A stretch of 64,000 bases of DNA from Candidatus Iainarchaeum sp. (GCA_016699555.1 CP064981.1:984950-1048949); one strand, 5' to 3'. Positions 25,421 to 34,527 are shown, counted from the first letter of the stretch. Numbers and translations are program-made. The notes: a model not told the origin generated them from the sequence alone.

Positions 25421-26713
25421 ATGCCATCCCTTCCCTATCTCACGACCACGCCCGGGCTAGAAGGAGAATTGAAGAAGCGGATTGCCGATTTTTGCGTGGA
25501 AGAAGTGCTCCCCAATGGAGAGGTTTGCCGCATCGAGCAGTTGGACAAGGATCCACCCCAGCGCGTTCCACTTACTATCCCTGAGAATCCAAACCCTCGA
25601 AAGTTCGATCAATTGCATCTTTGGATGGAGAAATTCAATCTCGAAACCACTTTTGCCATCCGCAATCTTTCACGCGGAACGGGTTGTAGCATCAAACGGA
25701 TTGGGTATGCCGGATTGAAAGACAAACGCGGCATCACATGCCAGCGCATTTCGTTGTGGCAGCCGAATGTGGAGAAATTGAAGGGATTCATGGTCAAAGG
25801 AATGGCCCTGCATCATGCTTCTTGGAGCGCGCAGCGCTTAGATTTGGGAGATCTGCGCGGAAATAGATTCACGATCACGATCCGCAACATCCCATTCCCT
25901 GCAGAGGAAATCGAAACACGCATGGAAACATTCCGCCAGCAGATATTGCACGGAATTCCCAACTATTATGGCGAGCAGCGCTTTGGGGGATTCAGGAACA
26001 TCACGCATCGCGTGGGAAAGCTCTTGCTGCAAAACAAACTCGAAGAAGGGATCATGCTCTACCTCACGTCTCCCTCGGAAGGCGAAGAGGATTTTGCGCG
26101 CGTGGCCAGAGAGCATTTGGCCGCAACGCATGATTTCGATGCGGCATTGCGCGAGTACCCATTAAACTGCCACTTCGAACGGGCCATGATTGCGCACTTG
26201 CAAACGGATCCCAAGGATTTCTTAGGAGCTTTCCGCAGGCTGCCACCCAAAACACGCTATCTCTTCACGCACGCCTATCAAAGCGATTTATTCAACCAAG
26301 TCGTTGCCGAAAGGTTGCGGCGCAAGCTGATGTACCCTATTGAAGGAGATATCCTGGAAGGAGGCACCCCCACTGCCCCATTAGTTGGAAGCAAAACCAC
26401 GCGCGCAAAAGGATTAGCGGGAGAAATAGAAGCGCATGTCTTGGACAAAGAACACCTTTCTCCAGACTTATTCTGGCACGCTGAAGTCCCGGAACTCTCT
26501 TCTTTTGGCACACGTAAACCCATGCTGTTGAAGATCCATGATTTCCAGTGGAGCGGAATCGGAGAAGACGAATTCAATCCCGGGAAGCAAAAAGTGCTAG
26601 TAAAATTCTGGTTGGATAAAGGCGTGTATGCCACTTCGGCGCTGCGAGAGTTGCTCAAAACATCTGCGCGTGAAAGCGCAGAGACGCCCGAAGAAGGCGC
26701 AGAAGAAGACTAA
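25421..26713 (+). CDS. truD: tRNA pseudouridine synthase TruD
   Basis: 430 residues, full-length archaeal TruD. It makes pseudouridine 13 in tRNA. The family signature RIGYAGLKDKRGITCQ holds the catalytic Asp101; NYYGEQRFGG and the HAYQSDLFNQVVAERL region are also typical. The last ~20 residues are acidic. Its stop overlaps the convergent gene's stop by 4 bases. Confidence 0.95.
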   Translation: MPSLPYLTTTPGLEGELKKRIADFCVEEVLPNGEVCRIEQLDKDPPQRVPLTIPENPNPRKFDQLHLWMEKFNLETTFAIRNLSRGTGCSIKRIGYAGLKDKRGITCQRISLWQPNVEKLKGFMVKGMALHHASWSAQRLDLGDLRGNRFTITIRNIPFPAEEIETRMETFRQQILHGIPNYYGEQRFGGFRNITHRVGKLLLQNKLEEGIMLYLTSPSEGEEDFARVAREHLAATHDFDAALREYPLNCHFERAMIAHLQTDPKDFLGAFRRLPPKTRYLFTHAYQSDLFNQVVAERLRRKLMYPIEGDILEGGTPTAPLVGSKTTRAKGLAGEIEAHVLDKEHLSPDLFWHAEVPELSSFGTRKPMLLKIHDFQWSGIGEDEFNPGKQKVLVKFWLDKGVYATSALRELLKTSARESAETPEEGAEED

Positions 26714-27375
26714 TTGTTCGTGTCCGTAAGGGAATTATTATCATCCACGAATCCATTGGCCAAATCGATCAACTGTCCCGCGTCCGAATACATGGCGCGC
26801 ATCAAGAGAAAATTGACCCCAGGGATGTCGATTCCCTTGACGGGCCGCAAGGTAATCTTCTGCGATGTCACTTCAACAATCGGAGCGGAAAGCGATGCAT
26901 CCGGAAAGACGGTTTCGATCACGGCCGAATTCTGCGTGTCGATGAGCTGCTGGCACGCGGCGATGGAAATGAACTCGTTCTGTTGCGCGGTCGCAAAATC
27001 GGTCTGGCAGCCTTGCCAAGCACCATTGACTTTATCGAATACCTTGACGATGATGAGCGTGAGACGATCGTGCCCCACCAATACGATCTGCTGCTGCACA
27101 AGGGCCTGCGTCCAATAGGCGTTGTATTGGTCATCGATATCCGCAGAGGCATGGGCCACTAACACGAAACTATGGGCTTTCGCCAGCTCATCCAATAGCA
27201 TGCTGGGCTTGGCCTCATTCGAAACAAAGCGAATGCCTTGCTGGGACTCCTCATACGTGTAATGCTGTCCCCACCACTGGTTCACAAAGGCCTGGGGAGA
27301 GATATACCCCACATACGTCAGGGAGGCCAGGATAAACAGCACGGCAAATACGCCATAGAGGAATTGGTGCTTCAT
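26710..27375 (-). CDS. Membrane-anchored extracytoplasmic protein, unknown function
   Basis: 221 residues. Residues 1-25 are a hydrophobic signal anchor (HQFLYGVFAVLFILASLTYVGY); the rest is soluble and predicted outside, with two cysteines (GCQTDF and ACQQLID) that could form a disulfide. The segment DELAKAHSFVLVAHASADIDDQYNAYWTQALVQQQIVLVGHDRLTLIIV suggests an alpha/beta domain. TATA-like TTAAAA at 27400-27405. It lies just downstream of the S-layer gene on the same strand but behind that gene's terminator, so it is transcribed separately. Confidence 0.6.
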   Translation of the reverse strand: MKHQFLYGVFAVLFILASLTYVGYISPQAFVNQWWGQHYTYEESQQGIRFVSNEAKPSMLLDELAKAHSFVLVAHASADIDDQYNAYWTQALVQQQIVLVGHDRLTLIIVKVFDKVNGAWQGCQTDFATAQQNEFISIAACQQLIDTQNSAVIETVFPDASLSAPIVEVTSQKITLRPVKGIDIPGVNFLLMRAMYSDAGQLIDLANGFVDDNNSLTDTNN

Positions 27376-27472
27376 TCCAATGAATGGGTAAAGCAAGCCT
27401 TAAAATCAAAACCCAAAGACCAGCCAGCGGCCAGCATAGAGAGTAGAAGCGAAGAGAAAAGGAATGGAAAGA

Positions 27473-27506
27473 GAAAAAAAAAGAGAAGGGGAGGAAATCC
27501 CTCCCC
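27473..27506 (-). terminator. Strong terminator of the S-layer gene
   Basis: On the minus strand a perfect 7-base-pair stem GGGGAGG / CCTCCCC (27500-27506 and 27488-27494) with a 5-base loop is followed by TTCTC and a run of nine T. It resembles a bacterial intrinsic terminator and lies about 30 bases after the stop. Confidence 0.7.
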
Positions 27507-27537
27507 ACTCAAAAAATGCGGATTACGCTGGAGCCAA

Positions 27538-30500
27538 TTAAATGGCGTCCAAGGCGGTAATCAACATCTGGGCTGCTGCTCCCGTGTCTTCAGCAGTGTA
27601 TCCGGCCACAATGATGTTGGATCCGGAGACTTCGGCAACCATGTCGCCGGCCGCGTTCAAGCGATCGGAAACGCTGTTAGCCAAGCTGTTGACCAAGGGT
27701 CCGCCAACCACAATCTTGTTTCCGGCAGGTACGGTCTGCGTTGTGTAGACCATGGCCTTTCCGTTCAAGGGCGCGGGCTCCCAGTAGGTGCCGCTTGTTC
27801 CGCTGGTTACGGTCGTAGAGGACGTAGAGCTTCCTGCAGGCACGACTGTGGCGGTGTACGTAATGTCTTCCACCGTAATCTGTGTTCCTGTAGTGAAGGT
27901 TCCTGTTTCGCCTTCGTCGACTGTAATGCTTTCTCCGCCGGAGACGGTCGTAGAGGAGCTAGCTCCTGTTACAACGAATTCGATGGAGGGGCGGTTCTGA
28001 GGCATCCAGAATTCAACCGTGTCGTTGTTGACGATGGAGACCTTTGTACCCCAGTCTGTCCAACCGGCTGTGAGACTATCGGTGTCTTCGTAGTCCAAGC
28101 TGAAGGAGGTTCCGTTGATACCGCTACTTGTCCAACCATAATTGACATCCGAAGTAGGGGAGGCGATATCGTCGTCGTCCGTATTCGAGAGGTCGTCTGT
28201 CTGGTTGTCGATGTAGACGCGGGCTGAGTAGACCGATGAATTGTTTTCATCGACTGCAAAGACCGAGCTGTAAACCGTGGTGCTTCCGTCATCTTGTCCC
28301 AAATCGTCGATCTGAGGGAAGTAGAAGTTCTTATCCACTGTTCCGTCTTCTCCAACATCGGTTCCCAAGAAGCCCATCTGCTTGTTGTTCTGCATCGTGG
28401 CTCCGTTAGGAATGCGGCGAATGCCGGACAAGCTCGTGTGCTGAGATGTTCCGGGGTTTCCGTTCAACATGAAGTACACACCGTCGTCCGTAGAGTTCGA
28501 TCCGCTCTCCGAAACGAAGTAGGAGTAGGCCACGTTGTAGTTGTCTCCTGAGACAGGCAACAAGATAGGGGCCGTTGAGACTCCGATTGTGCTTCCGCTG
28601 ACGTTAGCGTCGTCGTAGAAGAACGCACCAGCCAACTGCGCAGTTGTCGCGGCACCGGGGGCTCCCGTGACGTTAGACAATCCGCCTAATCCTGAGAGCA
28701 AGTCCGAGGTTGAGACGCTGCTTGTCAACTCTGCATCGGCCACGCGGAGATATCCGTCGGCGCGCAAGGTCAACGTAGTGGTGGAGTAGGGACTGTAAAC
28801 AGCAGTGTAGGTGACTCCGTTAATGGTCACAGCTTCGCCTGCGTTCACATCGTTCATGGCGACTCCGCCATTATCGGTATTCAACGTTCCGCTCACGATT
28901 GAAACAGCGACACCATTCAACAAGGTTCCGTTAGAAACGTTGAAGTCTGTAGTCGTGGTGTTCAAGTCGTACCACAATTCTTGTGAATCGTCGAACGTGA
29001 ACTTCTTTCCTCCAGTTCCGTCATTCACAGCGGATCCGGTAACCTGGTCCTGCTTGAACCAGAAGGGGACTGTGTGTGAGGAGTCCTGGGCATCGCGGAA
29101 GGTAACTTCGTTGTTTCCGATGCTCAAGTAAGTCAATTCTTCATCGTTTTCAAATCCGTTGAAGGTGACTGTGAAGAAGTCTTCTCCGAGAGCTCCGGTT
29201 CCGTCCAAGAAGCTAAAGGAATAAGGACCGTCTGCTCCGTCGTCCGTCAAGGTGCTCCACTTGGAGTACAATGGCGTGTCGTCGTCAAAGACCGATTCGC
29301 CCCATGTATCGACCAATTCGCCAGATGCTGAGTCGTCGCCCACATCTTTCTGCTGATTGGAGATGACAATCGAGGTCAACTTGTTGGTGTCCGTGCTTTC
29401 GTTCAAGGTCACTTCGTAAGGGCCGTCAACGTTGTCTTCGTCAACCTGTTCGTTGTAGGGATAGTTTTCTCCATCCAACAAGCGCACAGAGGAGGTTCCG
29501 ACCAAGAGGTCAACTGTTCCTTCGTTTGTTCCCGTGTTCAAGGATGCGGTGTCAACGTAAATGTCTCCTGAAACGACTTCGTCGCCTTCGATATCCTCGA
29601 AGTCAACAAAGCTTCCGGCTCCAACCGTCTGCGTATCGATCAAGCTTCCGGAGGCGTCGGTCAAATTGAACTTGGCCTGGTAGCTGAATGCAGCGGGTCC
29701 TGTTGCAACAACAGAGACAACCGTAACGGTCAAAGTCTGGCCGTTATACAAACCTTTTCCTTGCATGGTGAAAGTTTCGCCAGCAACGAAGGTCTGCTTT
29801 GCCTTGTCTTCGATCAAGCGGACTTCATCGACCGTTCGGGAGGTCGTGATGTCGACTGTCTGGACCAAATAGGTCTTTCCGAAGAAAGGAATGCGGATGT
29901 TATCGTCCGAACCGTCTGAAAAATCAGCGGTAGCGGCGGAGGTGCTTCCGATTGGAATTCCTGCTCCGAGGTTCAAGACATAGTTGATGTCCCCGGCTGC
30001 GATGTCGGCGGTCAAATCGCGCACGTCATCGTCCGTGTTGAACTTCGCGTCCAACTGGACACCGACGGTTTCTTTGACGTCGATGGATTCGCTGGATCCA
30101 TTAAATTTGTATGAAATCGTTTCGTCTTTCAAAAAGGCGAGTGGGTCTTGCGTGATAGACTGACCGTATTCGTCCTGACCTGAAGCGGAGTTCAAGCTGA
30201 CGTTATCAAAGGTCTTTCCGCCGGAAACCGTGACGGTTCCGCCGATAGACAATTTTGCGGCCAAATCAGTAACTTGGGCTGTTCCCAAGCCGGTTCCTGA
30301 ACCGGTTCCGTTGAAGTTCTTCTGGACAACGGCTTTCTCAACAACTTTACGGGCAATATTTCCCGCCCACACACCATCAGAGACGTGTGCGTTCTGTCCA
30401 ACCACGATGTTGGCGACAGGGCTCATGCTTGCGTCGTAGACTACGGACTTTACTTCGGAGCTGGTCAAGGCAGAAGCCATTGGGGCAACAGCGGTTCCGA

Positions 30501-30555
30501 GCAAAGCGGCTCCGGCTACAACAGCCGCGAGTTTGCGAATTTTCAAACCATTCAT
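27538..30555 (-). CDS. Major S-layer protein (Methanococcus-type S-layer N/C domains)
   Basis: 1005 residues, the longest gene here. Sec signal peptide: LKIRKLAAVVAGAALLGTA then ASA at about residues 27-29. The mature N-terminus (ANIVVGQNAHVSDGVWAGNIARKV) and C-terminus (KIVVGGPLVNSLANSVSDRL ... SNIIVAGYTAEDTGAAAQML) form the paired S-layer modules of methanococcal S-layer proteins. The middle is an acidic Thr/Ser/Asp-rich beta region with many N-x-S/T sequons, so N-glycosylation is likely. A clear Shine-Dalgarno (TGAGGTG, 30565-30571) and an ~80-base structured leader set it apart from the leaderless genes around it, consistent with very high expression. Confidence 0.9.
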   Translation of the reverse strand: MNGLKIRKLAAVVAGAALLGTAVAPMASALTSSEVKSVVYDASMSPVANIVVGQNAHVSDGVWAGNIARKVVEKAVVQKNFNGTGSGTGLGTAQVTDLAAKLSIGGTVTVSGGKTFDNVSLNSASGQDEYGQSITQDPLAFLKDETISYKFNGSSESIDVKETVGVQLDAKFNTDDDVRDLTADIAAGDINYVLNLGAGIPIGSTSAATADFSDGSDDNIRIPFFGKTYLVQTVDITTSRTVDEVRLIEDKAKQTFVAGETFTMQGKGLYNGQTLTVTVVSVVATGPAAFSYQAKFNLTDASGSLIDTQTVGAGSFVDFEDIEGDEVVSGDIYVDTASLNTGTNEGTVDLLVGTSSVRLLDGENYPYNEQVDEDNVDGPYEVTLNESTDTNKLTSIVISNQQKDVGDDSASGELVDTWGESVFDDDTPLYSKWSTLTDDGADGPYSFSFLDGTGALGEDFFTVTFNGFENDEELTYLSIGNNEVTFRDAQDSSHTVPFWFKQDQVTGSAVNDGTGGKKFTFDDSQELWYDLNTTTTDFNVSNGTLLNGVAVSIVSGTLNTDNGGVAMNDVNAGEAVTINGVTYTAVYSPYSTTTLTLRADGYLRVADAELTSSVSTSDLLSGLGGLSNVTGAPGAATTAQLAGAFFYDDANVSGSTIGVSTAPILLPVSGDNYNVAYSYFVSESGSNSTDDGVYFMLNGNPGTSQHTSLSGIRRIPNGATMQNNKQMGFLGTDVGEDGTVDKNFYFPQIDDLGQDDGSTTVYSSVFAVDENNSSVYSARVYIDNQTDDLSNTDDDDIASPTSDVNYGWTSSGINGTSFSLDYEDTDSLTAGWTDWGTKVSIVNNDTVEFWMPQNRPSIEFVVTGASSSTTVSGGESITVDEGETGTFTTGTQITVEDITYTATVVPAGSSTSSTTVTSGTSGTYWEPAPLNGKAMVYTTQTVPAGNKIVVGGPLVNSLANSVSDRLNAAGDMVAEVSGSNIIVAGYTAEDTGAAAQMLITALDAI

Positions 30556-30562
30556 TTGTGTT

Positions 30563-30668
30563 TCACCTCACGATAACACACGAGCATAAACCAATACAAC
30601 ACTGAAATCGACACTCGGTATTGGTGTCTGGCTCTTGAACCAGAACATGAGTCAAGCCCTTTAAATAT
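30563..30668 (-). promoter_or_regulatory. S-layer promoter, structured 5' leader and Shine-Dalgarno
   Basis: On the minus strand: TATA box ATATTTAAA (30660-30668) predicts a start near 30638 and a leader of about 80 bases. The leader holds a stem ACCAATAC/GTATTGGT (30590-30597 with 30618-30625, 20-base loop), a smaller TCTGG/CCAGA hairpin near its 5' end, and the ribosome site TGAGGTG 9 bases before ATG. Stable leaders of this kind can lengthen mRNA life; that role is inferred. Confidence 0.6.
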
Positions 30669-30684
30669 GTTTCGAGGAATGTTC

Positions 30685-30826
30685 GGCATTTAGCTTAGTA
30701 CAATGCCCGCTTTATTAACCTCGGACGCATTTTAGGGGGACAATCGCCTACCCTTAGTTCGGCGATTGCCATACAAAATATTCGTTTTATGCCGGCACGA
30801 TTGGCGTTCCGGGGGGCTGCGGCATA
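30685..30826. other. Tandem hairpins upstream of the S-layer promoter
   Basis: Three inverted repeats in 142 bases of non-coding DNA: GGCATT/AATGCC (30685-30690, 30702-30707), CAATCGCC/GGCGATTG (30741-30748, 30761-30768), TATGCCG/CGGCATA (30788-30794, 30820-30826). They follow the stop of the minus-strand gene ending at 30830 and precede the S-layer TATA box. They might terminate that gene, insulate the promoter or form a small RNA; no open frame is convincing. Confidence 0.5.
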
Positions 30827-30829
30827 CTT

Positions 30830-31573
30830 TTACTGTTCTTTTCCCTGGGGGGCGGGAGCCATTTTAGGGGCTGCACTGGCGGCTGCGGCCTTGTTTTTGT
30901 TCATTTCCTCTTGGAGCGCGGCCGTATTCCCTAGCGATTTGTAGAGGCGCTGATTGAATTCTTCCACCTGCTGGCGGGACAGGATACCCATAATATACTC
31001 GGCATAGCCATGGACCATCTCGCTCATATCCACGAGCCCATTCTGGAAATCGTCCAGGGTGAACTTTATTTCCTTGGGTTTGATGACCTCAACCGAGGTA
31101 GGCCCATAGAAGAACATCAACCGCACCAATGCGCGGAAGTCTCTTACCGAGAGGTTGACCTCGAGGAAAGTCGAATAGCGCTCGCCCACTTTCTCAATGG
31201 GCGCCGAGGAATGCGCATAGATGCGGAAATAGGGCTCTTTTCCCATGACCTCGAGGACTTTCTCCAATTGCTTCTTGAGCAATTCCTCTTCGACTGCCTG
31301 GATTTCGATGATCACTTGGATACGGAAGGCATTGTCATCCTCTTGCTCGATGGCCTTCCGGCGCTTCAATTCCGCCGAAATCTCCTCTTTCAACGCATAT
31401 TCTTTCGTTGTAGGATTTTGCGTGGTGAGCTTGAGTTGTTGGAAGAATTGCAATTCGGTCTGCAGCTCCGCTTTTGGGATTCCCGTCCGTTCTGCGAGCA
31501 ACTCCATGGTCGCAGGACTCGTCAAGAGGGACTGGGCGATCTTTTTCTGCAATTCCGTAAATTTCAATGCCAT
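30830..31573 (-). CDS. Hypothetical protein with N-terminal winged helix
   Basis: 247 residues. Residues ~1-65 form a likely winged helix (ELQKKIAQSLLTSPATMELLAERTGIPKAELQTELQFFQQLKL). A long helix with LKKQLEKVLEVMGKEPYFRIYAH then starts an alpha/beta domain repeated in outline (IIEIQAVEEELL...; TFLEVNLSVRDFRALVRLMFFYGPTSVEVIKP). The last ~25 residues are Ala/Pro/Lys-rich. I do not recognise the family. It may be a DNA- or RNA-binding regulator; its gene ends just upstream of the S-layer control region. Confidence 0.6.
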   Translation of the reverse strand: MALKFTELQKKIAQSLLTSPATMELLAERTGIPKAELQTELQFFQQLKLTTQNPTTKEYALKEEISAELKRRKAIEQEDDNAFRIQVIIEIQAVEEELLKKQLEKVLEVMGKEPYFRIYAHSSAPIEKVGERYSTFLEVNLSVRDFRALVRLMFFYGPTSVEVIKPKEIKFTLDDFQNGLVDMSEMVHGYAEYIMGILSRQQVEEFNQRLYKSLGNTAALQEEMNKNKAAAASAAPKMAPAPQGKEQ

Positions 31574-31675
31574 ACGAGAAAAAGGCAAAGAAAGGCTTAA
31601 TTATGCACCCTTTTCCCACGCAAAAATTCCCCCTGCAAGCGAGATTAAAATAGGCCAACGCACGGCTATAGGAAT

Positions 31676-31996
31676 ATGATGCTTACAGCTATTCTTCTCC
31701 AAGCCAGCAATACACTCACAACAGGGGGAACGGCCGACATCGTCCAGAACGCCATTTCGGGAGACATCTCATGGCTGTTCGTGGGAATCGCGTTCTTCAT
31801 CGTCGCGGCGATGCTGTTATTTTTCTTGAAGAACCTGATTGTGAATACGATTCTGGGCGTTATCGGGTGGGCCATCCTCACGTATGTCTTCCAATTACAA
31901 CTCCCCTTCTGGGCCAGCTTGATCGTTTCGGCTATCTTTGGATTAGCCGGATTGGGCGTAATGGTGATTCTCGCGTTCTTGGGGATCGTGCACTAA
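31676..31996 (+). CDS. Small membrane protein of the BofA (pro-sigmaK processing inhibitor-like) family
   Basis: 106 residues with three hydrophobic segments. LKNLIVNTILGVIGWAILTYVFQLQLPFWASLIVSAIFGLAGLGVMVILAFLGI carries the BofA pattern of a conserved Asn, helix break, then aliphatic-Gly-rich end. In Bacillus BofA restrains an intramembrane protease; an archaeal role is unknown. GATTAAAATA (31643-31651) serves as TATA box. Ends 4 bases into the convergent gene. Confidence 0.65.
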   Translation: MMLTAILLQASNTLTTGGTADIVQNAISGDISWLFVGIAFFIVAAMLLFFLKNLIVNTILGVIGWAILTYVFQLQLPFWASLIVSAIFGLAGLGVMVILAFLGIVH

Positions 31997-32670
31997 TTTT
32001 TCTGGAGTGGCATCGACTGTCTTTCAATGCGATAGCGATCGATGCGGCGCCCAATCCTGCGCAGCATGCGCGCGCGTGCAATAATGGGAATGCGCAACCA
32101 CCATTGTAAAGGGTGTGATTGATACCCCACGCGCTTGTAATCGATTAGAACAGGAATATGACTTCCATTGGATAGGCGTTTAACCGCCACATTCTCTGCA
32201 TTAAAGTCCAAGAAATAATTTTTTGTTTCAAGCATCCAATTCACCAGCAAATCAAATCGTCGCCAGAAAACGGGATCGGAAACCGGGCCAAATCTACGCA
32301 GTGTTTTCGATAAACTCCCATCCGCATCGCGCACCACACGAATACGCAAAATTCTTTCTTTTGTTTTTCCGCGTTGCGAGGAGATACGCGCGAAGCTTGA
32401 TCGCAAATGTTTAGGCACTGACTTCCAGATACGCCGAAAATTGCGCAATTCAAGTTCATTGAATCCGCCATGAACCACGTATTCAAAACGTTCTTTGGCG
32501 CGATTGTACAGTTGTCCCCTCATCGAGGCCAATCCACTCACGGGAAGATGAACCTTGGTGACGTGGCGGGGAGAAATCAAATAGGCTGCACGATGATTGC
32601 CGCGACCCAAGTAAATGGGATAACCCCTGTGCTTTCCCCGCACATGCAAAAGAGGCGAAGCCGTCGGCAT
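31993..32670 (-). CDS. YrbL-like kinase-fold protein
   Basis: 225 residues. Follows the PhoP-regulated YrbL family, a protein-kinase-like fold: YLGRGNHRAAYLISPRHVTKVHLP (nucleotide loop and Lys), ELRNFRRIW, RVVRDADGSLSKTLRRFG (the dG.lS.TL signature), NYFLDFNAENVAVKR (catalytic loop, with Asn) and VLIDYKRVG (metal Asp). The catalytic Asp of H/YRD appears as D in LDFNAEN. Known mainly from proteobacteria. TATA-like TTATTAAG at about 32691-32698 supports the start at 32670. Substrate unknown. Confidence 0.65.
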   Translation of the reverse strand: MPTASPLLHVRGKHRGYPIYLGRGNHRAAYLISPRHVTKVHLPVSGLASMRGQLYNRAKERFEYVVHGGFNELELRNFRRIWKSVPKHLRSSFARISSQRGKTKERILRIRVVRDADGSLSKTLRRFGPVSDPVFWRRFDLLVNWMLETKNYFLDFNAENVAVKRLSNGSHIPVLIDYKRVGYQSHPLQWWLRIPIIARARMLRRIGRRIDRYRIERQSMPLQKN

Positions 32671-32705
32671 ATCGCAAAAATGCACGCGCGCTTAATAATG
32701 ACCCG

Positions 32706-33479
32706 CTATCGCACGTAAGGGAGATCGCCTTTCTTTTCCTTGGCTTCTTCGTTGTGCACCGTGTCCGCGAGCTTCTTGAAAGCGGTCTCGATCTGCTTGG
32801 CTTCCGAGTCCATCTTTTCCATCTTGATCTTGAAATGGAATCTCTTGATGAGCAGGTCGATGACGGCCTTGGATGCGCCGGGGTCCCCATATACCAATTT
32901 CCCGGAAGTCTCTCCCATCAAGCATGCGCCTGGAATCCCTTGCGTCTTCCCTATCCCTAACAGCATCCCGGCAACACCCCACACCATTCCCTCGGGCTGG
33001 TCGGCCTTAGCGCCTAATTTTTTCCAGTCGGCCAAGGTCTTGTTGTCCGTCGCAGAGATGACGACTTGGGGTTTGTGCGTCATGCGTTGGTCCGTGTGCA
33101 ATCCCGCAAGCGTATAGATTTCGCCTATTTTGAGTTCCTTGAAAGCCGTAATCAGCGTGCGCGCAAAATCATACTGCGCTTCCGTGCTGCCGCTGCTCTG
33201 GTCCCAGTTGGGCTGGACAGGCCCCGAGAGGATGTAGTAATCCTTTCCCGCGTGCGTGAAGTGATGGATCTCATCCTTGAACAAATCGACCAAGCCATTT
33301 TTTGTCAGTACGGCTGCAGGAAAGGCGTCGCACGTGATTTCAGCTATTTTAGTGGGTTTCAATTCTTTGACAAAATAATCGACGACGATCTTCCCCACCA
33401 ACCCGATCCCGGGCAGACCAACGAAGATGACACCGGGCTTTTGAGATGGCTTCTTGTGGATCCAGACTTGCGTAACCAT
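32706..33479 (-). CDS. PAC2-family protein (proteasome-assembly chaperone 2-like)
   Basis: 257 residues. FVGLPGIGLVGKIVVDYFVKELKPTKIAEI near the start is the PAC2 signature, with TLAGLHTDQRM and WGVAGMLLGIGKTQGIPGACLMGET later. Archaeal PAC2 proteins often sit beside aIF2 alpha and Nop10, as here with aIF2 alpha 60 bases upstream. It probably shares the aIF2 alpha transcript since no box lies at leaderless distance. The last ~30 residues are charged. Confidence 0.9.
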   Translation of the reverse strand: MVTQVWIHKKPSQKPGVIFVGLPGIGLVGKIVVDYFVKELKPTKIAEITCDAFPAAVLTKNGLVDLFKDEIHHFTHAGKDYYILSGPVQPNWDQSSGSTEAQYDFARTLITAFKELKIGEIYTLAGLHTDQRMTHKPQVVISATDNKTLADWKKLGAKADQPEGMVWGVAGMLLGIGKTQGIPGACLMGETSGKLVYGDPGASKAVIDLLIKRFHFKIKMEKMDSEAKQIETAFKKLADTVHNEEAKEKKGDLPYVR

Positions 33480-33539
33480 AGGGAGTTTCCTCGCTGCAAT
33501 GCGTGTAATGGCTGAATTGCGGATGAGAAGTTTATGAGC

Positions 33540-34436
33540 CTACTCCTCGACACGCGCGAGCGCGTAGGTGCCCTGGGGGCCGATGAGTTTCTTCATCTTC
33601 TCTTGCATCTCGCTCAGCGCGCGCTCGGCGATCTTGAAGTCGAAGGAGGCGACTTTCAGCTTGTATTTGCCTGCGCCCAAATACGTGATGGAGATGACCG
33701 CATTCTTCGCGGACTTGGGAGACTCCAACAAAGCCTGCTTGATGATCTCTACTCCATTAGGAGCGGTCGACATGAGCGTGATCGTTCCACGGATGGCCTT
33801 CTCCTGGACCTTGACATTCTTTTGGACCACGTCCACGATGATGGGAATCCACTTGGGATCCAATCCCTCGATATTGTCCAAGGCTGATTTCCCTTCGATG
33901 GAAATAGCCTCGAAGGCGCTGGAGACGGTCTCATAACTATTCGCGAGCGGATCGGCGATTTCCTTCCACCCTTGTTCCATGGTCTTGTTCTGCGTCTTCG
34001 CCATCTGCTCGATGAGCTTCTGGTTGCGCTTGAGTTGCTTGTACTCTTCAATGCGCAAGCGCTGTTGACGTTCCCCCACTTTCGTGAGCGAGAGATCGAT
34101 CTGCAATTTTTCAAAGTCAATCTTTTGCACCACCGCTGCGCGCATCTGGCCTTCTTTCACATAATTGCGGATGTTCTTGATCCACGAAGAAGCGACTTGG
34201 GAAATGTGCACGAATCCCGTGGCACCGGAGTATTCGAGCAGGGAGCAGAAGACACCATAGTCCAAAACCTTGTCCACGTTCACGACGACAATCTCTCCGA
34301 CTTGGGGCCACTGCTTCACATTCTTGTTGCGTGAATTAGCAGCAGGAGAAGCGCTTGCGCTTCCACCCGGACGCGGAGCAAAATCCCTGCGCGGGCCATG
34401 GAATGCAGGACGGGGGCGTGGATTATCGAAGGGCAT
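33540..34436 (-). CDS. aif2a: Translation initiation factor aIF2, alpha subunit
   Basis: 298 residues. S1 RNA-binding domain at about 42-125 (WPQVGEIVVVNVDKVLDYGVFCSLLEYSGATGFVHISQVASSWIKNI), helical domain, then the C-terminal alpha/beta domain that docks to aIF2 gamma. A ~38-residue Pro/Arg/Ala-rich N-terminal extension precedes the S1 domain, longer than in most archaea. TATA box TTATAAA-like (34455-34466) gives a leaderless start although GINS51 lies only 90 bases upstream. Confidence 0.95.
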   Translation of the reverse strand: MPFDNPRPRPAFHGPRRDFAPRPGGSASASPAANSRNKNVKQWPQVGEIVVVNVDKVLDYGVFCSLLEYSGATGFVHISQVASSWIKNIRNYVKEGQMRAAVVQKIDFEKLQIDLSLTKVGERQQRLRIEEYKQLKRNQKLIEQMAKTQNKTMEQGWKEIADPLANSYETVSSAFEAISIEGKSALDNIEGLDPKWIPIIVDVVQKNVKVQEKAIRGTITLMSTAPNGVEIIKQALLESPKSAKNAVISITYLGAGKYKLKVASFDFKIAERALSEMQEKMKKLIGPQGTYALARVEE

Positions 34437-34527
34437 AACGAGGAAAGACAGCTAAATCCTTATAAATGAAGGACGGAATCTCAGAGGCGATAGCCCCACT
34501 TGTGCAGGTTGCGGTCACGTACGGGCA

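Noticed and set aside
27538..30555. Long plus-strand frames opposite the S-layer gene
   Set aside because: They are Cys/Gly-rich antisense frames without promoter or domain features.
34437..34527. Possible C/D-box small RNA (TGATG and CTGA on the minus strand)
   Set aside because: The TGATG is the GINS51 stop region and the CTGA belongs to a 15-codon frame; C'/D' boxes are not convincing.
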